Positions 23,384-32,267 of a stretch of DNA of 52,705 nt are shown one piece after another (the first letter of the stretch is position 1; the number at the start of each line of letters is the position of its first letter). The position numbers and the translations under genes were made by a program. Below the pieces are notes generated by a model. It was not told where the DNA came from. It made no database searches and saw only the letters and a list, made by a program, of their open reading frames with translations. Source of the DNA: Pezicula radicicola (Eukaryota > Ascomycota > Leotiomycetes > Helotiales > Dermateaceae); the NCBI GenBank assembly GCA_003008705.1, contig PDUO01000019.1, positions 1,029,660 to 1,082,364 on the forward strand, read 5' to 3'.

Positions 23384-24540
23384 CTCGAATCCGTTCCATG
23401 ATCATATCTGCTAATAACATGCGTAGAAATCAGGCCAAGGTCGTTGTTGTGCATGTGTTCAGGCGAACGAATCCGGGCACCTGGTTGTAGTACTCAATTG
23501 GAAATATCCATTCAAAAAGAGAGAATATACTCATGCTTATTGTCTTTCTCTCGTTCTCGGGCCATCTGACCTTCTGACCTTGGAGAACTTTCCCTTTTTT
23601 TTTCTCCCTTCTTGCTTCCTTGCTAGTTTCCAGTAATTCGAGCTCTTGGCCGCATACGTGCTCTGCAGTATATGAGTCTCCGATCTGCCTTGTAGTATTA
23701 ATTGTGACCCGGCATTTCTAACTCCGAGTCTTACTGCACATGGCCTCCAAACAAGTCTCGATACTATGCGAGTTTAGGTCGAGATAGATACATGTTGGTA
23801 TTTGGCTGGACATTATGCGTGTAAGTAAGCAGAGCGTGAGGGCAAGGTGTCCAAGTGTCACCTCGTCGGGTATCAGTTGAAGGGATGTGCAGAATGCATT
23901 TGTACTTGCTTCTCAGTGGTCGCGGGAAGTGTAATATGTTTCCAATGTGAGGATGAAGCCTACGACATTGTTTAAGAGGCATTGTTGGTGGCATTCTGAC
24001 AAAGACACGCAACAGTTTCCTATTTTGGTCGCGAGTCGCTGATGGCCACATTCACTCAATCCTCTACATCTTGCCCTTCCCCTTCTAGTAGCTGCCTGAA
24101 GACTTTCATCTCTTCCTCGATTCTTCCGTTGTCCAGAGCCCCCTTCTCCCTTCAAGCCGTTGCTTGACTCTCTTCAACCCCCCCGCAAGCACACCTATGA
24201 TTAACCGGTTGGTTGCATGATACGAAGTCTTGCGGCTGTTGCAAAACCCCGAGCATGATCCATTCCAATTTCTCGCAGGAAAAGAGTAAGGCTCTGATCG
24301 CCGAACAACGAGAACTCCATTCTATCACAACTTTTCAGCCTCCACCATATCCACTTCCAACGAATTGAATTATTTGGAGTATCATTCGGATCAGGATCTA
24401 TTGGAATAAGGGTTCCTGGATATATCGATTTTCAGGTATCCCGCGGTAAATACTCCTGTAAGTCATCGATCTGTTCTTTGGTTACTGAAAGGTGAGAAGT
24501 ATATGGCACTAGTGCAGGCTAGTGCAGACTAGTGTGGCCC

Positions 24541-24577
24541 GCGAGAGCGACAGTATATCGCTTGTCGCGCTCTCGAA
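24541..24577. other. Imperfect hairpin at the edge of the right leader
   Basis: GCGAGAGCGACA pairs with TGTCGCGCTCTCG across a 10-nt loop with a 2-nt bulge. It lies exactly at the 5' boundary of the shared leader repeat. The left copy has a shorter CTCTCGAGAG palindrome at the same place. Confidence 0.6.
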
Positions 24578-24759
24578 ACTCTTCTTTTCTTCTTTGGCTC
24601 ACTTTATGAACAAGATTGGCAAGTTACCAGATTTATGATCTAGAGAAACAAACCTATTTCGCGCTTTCATATCGTACCAGTCCAGTTTCGGTGGACATTC
24701 AGCCCGCTGTAAACCTAAAAACCTCCCAAGCGCCTGATTGCGTGCAGGTCTGCCTGCCA
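24569..24759 (+). repeat. Shared leader repeat, right copy
   Basis: Same 190-bp sequence as 18932-18743, here on the + strand and upstream of gene B. It differs by substitutions and small indels; for example it lacks one A in GAACAAGA(A)TTGG, so the reading frame that is open on the left is closed here. That favours a non-coding leader or promoter role for the shared part. Confidence 0.9.
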
Positions 24760-24889
24760 TTCAGCTTTCCTTTGGTTTCTGGTTTGCACGGCTTTGGCGT
24801 CTTTTTTGAGACTGGATTTGTGTACTAACTGCTCACTCGAGTAGGAGTCCCTCTTGCGATCCTCCTCATCTTCATCCTCCTCCTCGACC

Positions 24890-25580
24890 ATCCGACTCCG
24901 TTCCCTTTGCGCCCCGCCTTCACTAGGACCGTGACATCCTATACCTCAAATACACCCTCTTCAGAGCACAGTATGTATACACACTTGGCAGAGTTCGTTG
25001 ATCTTTACTGACAGAACGAAGGTCACCTGCTCCATTACCTTTGCGCTCCGAATCCGTTTACTTTGCGCCTCCACTTGTATCAGGATTGTGACATCCTACA
25101 CCTCAGATACACCCTCATTAGAGCACAGTACGTATACACACTTTGCAGAGTTTGTTAATCTTCACTAACAGCACGAAGGTCACCTGCTCCATTACCTTTG
25201 CGCTCCGAATCCCTTTACTTTGCGCTCCATCTTCGTTTCTTTTGCGCTTCATCTTCATTTCCTTTGCGCCACCACTTGTATCGGGATTGTGACATCCTAT
25301 ACCTCAGATACACCCTCATTAGAGCACAGTATGTATATCATAGACACTGACCAGGGTTCGTCGATCTTTACTAACAGCACGAAGGTCACCTGCTCTATTC
25401 CCTTTGTGGCCCGCGTCCATTCACTTTGCGGCCCGCATCCATTCACTTTGCGACCCGTATCCATCTGGCCTGTAACAGCCTCAACCTTGAACTACGAAAT
25501 ACCCTCTCCAGAGCACAGTATGTACCCATGCAATCTTCGAATCACTGATCACGGACAATATCTGACAAACTGTAGGTTAC
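24890..25580 (+). repeat. Tandem exon-intron modules in the gene B leader (4 units)
   Basis: Four diverged direct repeats of about 125-205 bp. Each contains CTTTGCG words, ATTGTGACATCCTA and GAGCACA, then a donor (GTATGT three times, GTACGT once), an intron of 44-58 nt ending in CTGAC or CTAAC plus CAG (TAG in the last unit), then AACGAAGGTCACCTGC or similar. Candidate introns are 24971-25014, 25127-25170, 25329-25377 and 25518-25575. The last acceptor lies 20 nt before the gene B ATG. Unit lengths vary and TAG/TGA codons occur, so this array is best read as 5' UTR rather than coding. Confidence 0.75.
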
Positions 25581-25595
25581 CTGCTCATTCATAAG

Positions 25596-28500
25596 ATGGA
25601 TACCGTCAGAAGTCTCCCTCGCGCTCGCTTGGAGGTGCTGCGCCGGCAGTGCTCTCTTCCTCGTTCTGCCATTAGCAGAAATGCTGTGGCTAGATTTGCC
25701 TTGGTGCGCAGGCAAATTCGCGCATATGAGCGTATGGCGGCAAACGTCTACGTCGGCCCAACCCCGCCAGTTGTTCTGGTGTTACTCTGTCTGGCACTGA
25801 CACCTGTTTGCTCTGCGGTCGCTGCGTTCTGTCGCTTCTTGTTTTCCTCCGGCTGCACCTTCGCCACCAGCACTCGCTCGCTTGTTACTGCGAGAATTGG
25901 TCACTCTGTTCTACCGCCTCTTGGAATTCACATCGCAGCAATGCTCTGTTGCCTGTTCTGCCTCTCTATTGTCACACATGGATCCACAACCACTGGGAAC
26001 CCTGGGAAAACTGGGAAACGCAAGGAGCCTACTGGTGGCAAGGGATCCGAGCCGCCAAAGAAGAAGAAGGGCAAGTCCACTGACTACGATTCGACCCTTC
26101 GCAACTATCTTTCTCATGCTCCTCGTGGAAAAGATGTTCCATTTGACAAGCAAGAAAAGACGTCGCAGAAGTGCACAGTCATTACGTCGATTGGTACTAC
26201 TGTCAAGCTGTATAAGAACTTGAAGTACAGACTGGACCCCTACTCAGGAAATCCCATGCTACTCATAACAAGGCCAATTACTGGTGTTCAAAACGGAAAT
26301 TATGAGATTGTTTTGGGGTCTGAGCATATGCAGACCGTCAACAACCATGTAGACTCCACTGTGCTGAAGACATACATGGATAGGGATAATGTGACTTCAG
26401 ATGTCATTGCTGGACTCCTATCCGAAATGCAAGTCCCCAGGCCTTTGGACCTTGATCTGCAGTACCTTGAAACCAATGCGCGCTCATCAGGATTCGCAGC
26501 GTTGAGTATGCCGATGAAGACAGAAGTTGATTGGCCAGTTGTTATCCATTGTCCCAACGGTTACCCCCTCAACTCCAAAGATGACCTACATTCCTTGGTC
26601 GAGGAAATCAGAGCTGGCCATAGGTTAACAATCGTTCGCGGTAACTCTCCAATTCAGCGCGAGGTTGTGGATCGTTATTGGTTGTCTGTACTCCAGAGAG
26701 TGTTCACCAAGGGCTTGTATCCCGATTATGAGCCCTACAACTCGTCAATGGTCACTTATGAAGGCAAAGACGTCACCATGTCATACCTTCAGCAGTATTT
26801 TTGGGGCCTAAGACCGATACCCCATCTCCCATGGATGCGTGAGCCCAACTCACGAGATGATGACCCTAAGTATGGAATGGTCCCAGAAAGAAGCGCTTTT
26901 ACTTCATTGGATGACTACCATCAGACAATATCGCTATGTCTCATTTCATCGGTACAGTATAATAAGGACAAACTGGATACTATTTTCGATAACGTTCTCT
27001 CACACATGGTCACACCCGTCCGCATACCCAACAGTGATACTTGGCAACTTCGAGTTACACTCTCTACACCAGAAGGGTTCTCTCTGCCGACCATCCCAGT
27101 TGATACGTCCTTTCAAATGCAACTCTGTCAATCACCCAATATACGCAGCGGCATCGATCTTCACCGCGTTTTCAAGGTTTATAAACGTGAAGATGTAGCC
27201 AAGGATTACGACCTTGTCCTTACATGGGATGAAGAGCCAGGAAAGCCAGTTCCATGGGACGAGGCTGTCAAGTTTCCAGCCACCTTTCGCATTGATTATA
27301 ATCTGGAACCTTTCAACAGGAGTCTCCAAGCTTTGTCGACTATTAAAGGATTCGGTAGGACTAAGACCACGGAGACACTCATCGGTCACAACTACGACAA
27401 GTCCCATAACCTCAGACGCCCTGCTTCCTTGCTCAAGAATTGGACGGGTACTGGTCTTTTAGCTTTACGAGGAATTCTGACTGAGATCACCGGCTTGAAC
27501 TTATGGCAATGGGAGGCTTTCGATCTTCTTTTCTTTTGCCAGAAAGGTATATGCTTCATCCAAGGGCCACCAGGAACTGGAAAATCCGTGGTTGCGTCAA
27601 TGGTGGCCAATATTGCCGGTTTAATCAGTGCGTCACCCGTGGTAGTGTGTGCACCCTCCAGGAGTTCTACCAGAGCTTTGGCTGAAAAAATTGCCGATGG
27701 GATCGCGATGCTCTCTGATGTTGATTCTTCAGTTAAGGACGGAGTCAAGTACGTCATTATGCCTACTAAAAAGGAGACCGAAACCATGGCCAAGATAGAA
27801 TTAGGTCAACTTGACCCAACATCTCCAAACCAACTCTACCTCTCGCAGTACCAATGGTACAACCATGCAATCAAAGAGGGCGTGGCTAGGTATAAGATTC
27901 AACGGGACGGCGCAGCTCATGATCATTGGTATAGTCAATATGAGAAAATGAAGGCCGGTACCCAGCTCGCAGCCAAAGATTGGAAAAACTGGTTCAAGCA
28001 CTTGGAGAGATTCGAAGACTTCGTAGACAAAGCTACCATCCTTGTCTCCACCTGCAATAATTCCGCCAGGCTCAATAGCTACAAAGGTTTTATGGAGAAG
28101 CTCCACGATAGGGGAATTGTCCTAGTTGATGAAGCTGCATTTGACCAGGAGTATTCTGCCTGTGTCCCCATCTCCCTTAACGGCAGCGTCATTCTTCTGG
28201 TTGGAGACCATATGCAACTGAGCCCTGTTGTACCGGAGAAAGGTTACATGGAGTATGCAGGACAAACTCTTGTTTCGATCTTCGAGCGATGTGTGGAAGG
28301 CACTGACGTGGATTTCAAGTCTCTAAAGGTCACATATAGATTGCACGAGCGACTGGCCGATCTCGTTGGGGTCCTTTCGTATGGTGGATTATTATCTGGA
28401 AAGGCAGACAGCGCTGCAATCTGGGGACATTACACTCAGTGGTTTGATTCCAGCCGTTACGCCAACCTCCGACGTAATCCTGGCACCCAGGTAGTTAACA

Positions 28501-29549
28501 GGACGACAATTCTAAAGGACAACCGCCGTATCTTTCTCAATGTTAGAGGACGTTCTGGCAGGGCTCCAACCTCGATGTCGACCGTCAACTATGGAAATAT
28601 CAATGCCGTCATCGATTATGTTACAGCCTTCCTCTCCGCTTATGATACAGACGAACAGAGACTTGCAGCAGCTGGACAGATCAACATCCAGGTTCCTTTC
28701 AAGGCCCAAGCAGAGGCATATCAAGATCAATTTAGCCTTAGAGGGATCCAAGGTGTTGAAGTCAAGACTGTCGACTCCTTCCAAGGAGCGGAGAGGGCTA
28801 TAGTTATATTTGACCTCACCATGGCCAATTCCAATGACCCGTCAGCGCTTGGGTTCGTGAAAAAGTGGAATCGACTCAACGTTGCTATGAGCCGCAGTAC
28901 TGAAGCTTTGGTCATTGTCGGAAATCTCGACCTCTACCGGACGCGCACTCAGGACATATTCGACTACGTTTCTAAGAATTTTGCTATGTTCTTGATGGAT
29001 ATCGTTATGAGAGGCGACGTTGTTGACGTGCCACCGGAAGACTTGATCTTCAACTTGCCCCAAAACGCTGTGGAACTCCAAGGGGATGCCAGCACATGGT
29101 CAATGATTGGCCCAGATTCGAAGCCCCGCCCACAAAGCCAACCATCCACCACCGTTACTACGGGCATGAGAAACCCTGTCTCCTCTGGCAAGACCGAGAA
29201 CATAAACTTGCAAGAAGTACGTGTCTGCAGCGAGCTCAATAAACTTCGTGATGCGGCTCTTCAGGTAACCAATGCCATGCAAGCGGCCAAGACAGAAGCG
29301 GAAAATAGTGGGAAAAAGACAAGGCTTATTGATCTGGTGGACCAGTATGTCAAGGTATTGACTGAATCACCCGCATGCAAAGGCCACGAAACCCTCGCGC
29401 AGTTCGACGATTCGACCATCGACCGGCTCTACGAAGAGCTAGCGGGATTCGACGGCCTCCCGGGCGCGGGTCTTTTTGATGACATGGATGACATAGATGA
29501 TGATCAGCTCGATCAGCCGACAGATCAGCCTATGCATGGTGGTGTATAA
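25596..29549 (+). CDS. Gene B: UPF1-like superfamily 1 helicase, 1317 aa
   Basis: A single open exon with ATG context AAGATGG. Residues about 1-130 contain two hydrophobic stretches and a Lys-rich tract (KRKEPTGGKG, then PPKKKKGKS). A 500-residue N-terminal domain that I do not recognise follows. Helicase motifs are complete: Walker A GPPGTGKS (about 657-664), Walker B VDEAA (844-848), motif III GDHMQLSP (870-877), YRLH (about 914), motif V DSFQGAE (about 1060-1066) and motif VI NVAMSRS (about 1095-1101). This order is typical of UPF1/NAM7/DNA2-type SF1B helicases, which unwind RNA or DNA with ATP. The C-terminus is acidic (FDDMDDIDDDQLDQ). No nuclease, Rep/HUH or zinc-cluster domain is visible, so it is neither a Helitron RepHel nor UPF1 itself. 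The neighbourhood suggests a repeated, perhaps mobile, gene. It is intact and shows no RIP. Confidence 0.8.
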   Translation: MDTVRSLPRARLEVLRRQCSLPRSAISRNAVARFALVRRQIRAYERMAANVYVGPTPPVVLVLLCLALTPVCSAVAAFCRFLFSSGCTFATSTRSLVTARIGHSVLPPLGIHIAAMLCCLFCLSIVTHGSTTTGNPGKTGKRKEPTGGKGSEPPKKKKGKSTDYDSTLRNYLSHAPRGKDVPFDKQEKTSQKCTVITSIGTTVKLYKNLKYRLDPYSGNPMLLITRPITGVQNGNYEIVLGSEHMQTVNNHVDSTVLKTYMDRDNVTSDVIAGLLSEMQVPRPLDLDLQYLETNARSSGFAALSMPMKTEVDWPVVIHCPNGYPLNSKDDLHSLVEEIRAGHRLTIVRGNSPIQREVVDRYWLSVLQRVFTKGLYPDYEPYNSSMVTYEGKDVTMSYLQQYFWGLRPIPHLPWMREPNSRDDDPKYGMVPERSAFTSLDDYHQTISLCLISSVQYNKDKLDTIFDNVLSHMVTPVRIPNSDTWQLRVTLSTPEGFSLPTIPVDTSFQMQLCQSPNIRSGIDLHRVFKVYKREDVAKDYDLVLTWDEEPGKPVPWDEAVKFPATFRIDYNLEPFNRSLQALSTIKGFGRTKTTETLIGHNYDKSHNLRRPASLLKNWTGTGLLALRGILTEITGLNLWQWEAFDLLFFCQKGICFIQGPPGTGKSVVASMVANIAGLISASPVVVCAPSRSSTRALAEKIADGIAMLSDVDSSVKDGVKYVIMPTKKETETMAKIELGQLDPTSPNQLYLSQYQWYNHAIKEGVARYKIQRDGAAHDHWYSQYEKMKAGTQLAAKDWKNWFKHLERFEDFVDKATILVSTCNNSARLNSYKGFMEKLHDRGIVLVDEAAFDQEYSACVPISLNGSVILLVGDHMQLSPVVPEKGYMEYAGQTLVSIFERCVEGTDVDFKSLKVTYRLHERLADLVGVLSYGGLLSGKADSAAIWGHYTQWFDSSRYANLRRNPGTQVVNRTTILKDNRRIFLNVRGRSGRAPTSMSTVNYGNINAVIDYVTAFLSAYDTDEQRLAAAGQINIQVPFKAQAEAYQDQFSLRGIQGVEVKTVDSFQGAERAIVIFDLTMANSNDPSALGFVKKWNRLNVAMSRSTEALVIVGNLDLYRTRTQDIFDYVSKNFAMFLMDIVMRGDVVDVPPEDLIFNLPQNAVELQGDASTWSMIGPDSKPRPQSQPSTTVTTGMRNPVSSGKTENINLQEVRVCSELNKLRDAALQVTNAMQAAKTEAENSGKKTRLIDLVDQYVKVLTESPACKGHETLAQFDDSTIDRLYEELAGFDGLPGAGLFDDMDDIDDDQLDQPTDQPMHGGV

Positions 29550-30026
29550 AGGGAAGGTGAGTTTAGTCTAATAATTTAAAGATAACTTGCTGACAAACCT
29601 TCAAGCACTTGGGACTTGGGACTTGGGACTTGGGATTTGGGACTTGGGAATGGGACTTGGGCTATGGCTTAAGATTTGCTGATGGTGGCGAGGTGGGTGC
29701 ACGAGTTCATTCTAATCAATGATGTGAAGACTACTGACTGACATAATTAAGGGACTCTTGGTGGAACTTGTGACTTGGGACTGGGACTTGGGATATGGCT
29801 GAGGACTTTTTAATGGTTGTGAGTGCATGACTTCGTTGTAATCCATGATGTGAATACAATTTACTGACATTTAAAGGACTCTCGGTGGAACTAAGGACTG
29901 GGAACTGGGAATACGACATGGCCTAAGACTTGCTGATAGTATGATGACTCGGTATTTGCTGATGGTGAGTTCATGAGTTCTTCCAAACAATGTAAATACA
30001 TCTTACTGACAAGACAAAATTCAAGA
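29550..30026 (+). repeat. Tandem exon-intron modules downstream of gene B (4 units)
   Basis: Four repeats of about 115-145 bp follow the stop codon. Each has a donor (GTGAGT x3, GTGGGT x1), an ATGATGTGAA-type core in units 2 and 3, a branch TGCTGAC or TTACTGAC, and an AAG acceptor. Candidate introns are 29557-29605, 29693-29751, 29819-29876 and 29965-30025 (49-61 nt). The exon parts consist of GGAACTTGGGACTGGGA words and are not coding, so this would be a 3' UTR with several introns. The sequence is unrelated to the leader array. Confidence 0.7.
29606..29661 (+). repeat. (ACTTGGG)n heptamer microsatellite
   Basis: About seven nearly perfect ACTTGGG units inside the first downstream module of gene B. 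Degenerate ACTTGGGACTGGG remnants recur in the following modules. Confidence 0.9.
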
Positions 30027-30385
30027 CGGGGACGGGACCTTGGGGATTGTGATATTATTGTTAGAATTATTTGGATTTGCTGTGCTGTGGCCAGTGGCTG
30101 TTGCTGGGCTGGGATGGATGGATGGATGGATATACCCAGTACCAGTACAATGAAATCATGAAATAAGAATGAATTTCAAATTTCTGTATTTCAATCATAT
30201 TCTGCGTATGTTTCCCGCTTTATTGCCCTATAAATGGTTCTATTATATGCTGGTATTGAGACTGAAATATGCCCTATATGCCCTCTCTCTGTCTATTTTC
30301 TGCCTCCGGGCGCTAATCTGTTTTGGGATAACTTCACTTCACTTCACTTCAATCACTTATCTTATCACTTCTACCAAATGCCAAT

Positions 30386-30910
30386 GGTGCTTGGCATCTC
30401 CTCCTCTTCAATAGTAGCTCGAATATATATGGTGCCTAGCATCTTCCCAATCGCCGCTCTCGAATATATATGGTGCTTGGCACTTCCTCCTCCTCCTCCT
30501 CTTCAATAGCAGCTCGAATATATATGGTGCTTGACACTTCCTCCTCCTCATCTTCAATAGCAGCTCGAATATATATGGTGCTTGGCACTTCATCCTCCTC
30601 CTCTTCAATAGCAGCTCGGATATATATGGTGCCTGGCACTTCCTCCTCCTTATCTTCAATAGTAGCTCGGATATATATAGTGCCTGGTACCTCCTCCTCC
30701 TCCTCTCTTTAATAGTTTAATAGTAGCTCGGATATATATGGTGCCTGGCACTTCCTCCTCCTCCTCCTNAGCTCGGATATATATGGTGCCTGGCACTTCC
30801 TCCTCCTCCTCCTATTCAATAGCAGCTCGAATATATATGGTGCTTGGCACTTCCTCCTTCTCCTCCTCTCCAATAGCAGCTCGAATATATATGGCGCCTG
30901 GCACCTCCCA
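30386..30910. repeat. Minisatellite, about 11 units of 41-61 bp
   Basis: Unit consensus is GGTGCCTGGCACTTCCTCC, then a TCC run, then TTCAATAGCAGCTCGAATATATAT. Starts are near 30386, 30431, 30472, 30526, 30577, 30628, 30679, 30740, 30785, 30839 and 30893. Length differences come mainly from the (TCC)n part. Long open frames exist on both strands simply because the period is often a multiple of 3. An N at 30769 together with a shortened unit suggests the copy number is not resolved in the assembly. Confidence 0.95.
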
Positions 30911-30999
30911 ATGCATATCTGATTATCTTCTTCTACTACTGCCTCTACTGCCTAGCATCTTCTTCCTATTCACGGCTCTCGAACATATATGTGGTGCGT

Positions 31000-31999
31000 A
31001 GTAAGCAAAGGCCCAGATTACAAGAATTAGTTGATTGCTGGATTGTTTACAGCTACAGATTCAGATTCTAGAGTTTCCAGCATCGTGAGTGAGCATCGTA
31101 GCATCAAGCATTGAGTCACCTAACTCATCTAACTCTCCATTAGCAATAAACTTGATTGACAGACGGTATACTTGAAGACTTGAAGGCTAAGCTCAATCCC
31201 TAAACTAACAAATTGCGGCAGTGGTAGCGATAATATCTGTCGACATACTCATACTCATACTCATGCCCAATCCTTCCCTAACATACCAACGACCGGCACG
31301 AGTCTCGCCTTTAGCTGCTACAAGAGAGCTGCCTACCATTCAATAGTTACAGTTACAGTTCGGTGAACTACCACCACTGTCACCACCCATCGCCCGCAGA
31401 AGTAGCTGCTACTACAGGCGTGCGCCAATATCCGGCAAGTAGCAACGAAAAGACGAAAAGATGGAGAAGAGGAGAAGACTAACGAACAGATTGCAAAGAA
31501 GAAGTGAAAGACGTGGAGCAACGAAAGACGAAAAAGACCAACGAAAAGATAGTGATGAACAAAACGAACAACCGAACAACAGTTCCCTTCTATTCGCTAA
31601 TCATCTCAATTATGATAAACCTAAATACGAACATTCTGAGAGTGGACGATGAGGACGAGGAGGACGCCAATAAGTCACAGCCGCGAACAACCAATCATTA
31701 TAGGGGCATTATGTATGGAGAGAGGCGGTTCTCTTTAGATACCGGTATCAAGAAGAAGACTGAAACAGAAGCTCAAAGACAAAGACCAAACAAAAAGCAG
31801 CAGCAACAGGGGAGTGGGTGGGCATGTGTGTCAGTTGAGACGGAAACGCAGAAGGCCAGACAAGACCGGGTTCTTGGCGAAGCATAACAGAAGACCGGCG
31901 GCGCCAAGACTCAAGCTGTACTGTACTAAGCTGTACTGTACTGTGATAATGGAGGTAAGAAGTCCGCCTTTGAAGTTCAAAAAATTAACTGGTCCGAGT
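31000..31999. other. Region left of the retroelement; no certain gene
   Basis: Holds Lys/Arg/Glu-rich open frames of 63-127 codons (31461-31887, +) without family resemblance. 31921-31998 reads in one frame as LYCDNGGKKSAFEVQKINW and recurs inverted inside the retroelement (34553-34620). GCCAAGACTCAAGCTGT at about 31904 also occurs at about 34231. The left end may therefore be a rearranged part of the element. Confidence 0.5.
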
Positions 32000-32108
32000 C
32001 ACGTGGTCGGTTATGTGGGAAAGTACTAGGTATACTGAGAACTTCCGGCCGGTGGCCACTCTCCATAACAATACAACACCTTTCACCCATTTTTGGACCT
32101 TTTGGTAC
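32000..32108 (+). repeat. Left terminal direct repeat (LTR or part of LTR)
   Basis: CACGTGGTCGGTTATGTGGG ... CCTTTTGGTAC matches 41855-41962 with few differences. The likely LTR start is TGTGGGAAAGTACTAGGTA at about 32014. The upstream CACGTGGTC is shared too, so the exact ends are unsettled. About 100 bp is short for a fungal LTR; the repeat may be a partial match between diverged LTRs. Confidence 0.75.
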
Positions 32109-32267
32109 TTCTATCCAGGGACCGAGTACCCAATCGCCAATCTGGATTCCTATACCTGGAGACGATCTCTACCTATCATCCCCTCTTCGGCTATTTCATC
32201 CCTGTCAAGAACCACAACCCACTGGGAGGACGAATACGAAGACCCATCACCTGAAAAGTCTACAACA

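Noticed and set aside
24616..24828. Conserved peptide MASYQIYDLE starting the shared leader
   Set aside because: The first codon is TTG, the frame is closed just upstream in the right copy, and a 1-base indel separates the two copies, so conserved coding of this part is not supported.
25596..29549. Helitron RepHel or a Pif1-type helicase
   Set aside because: No HUH nuclease motif, and motifs DEAA, GDHMQLSP and SFQGAE are UPF1-like, not Pif1-like. No CTRR end was found.
29606..29661. Telomere-like repeat
   Set aside because: The unit is ACTTGGG, not TTAGGG, and lies in internal tandem modules.
30386..30910. CRISPR-like array
   Set aside because: Units are contiguous and near-identical without unique spacers; this is a eukaryotic minisatellite.
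30408..31001. Long ORFs over the minisatellite on both strands
   Set aside because: They are a by-product of a period near a multiple of 3 with few stops; no domain and no gene context.
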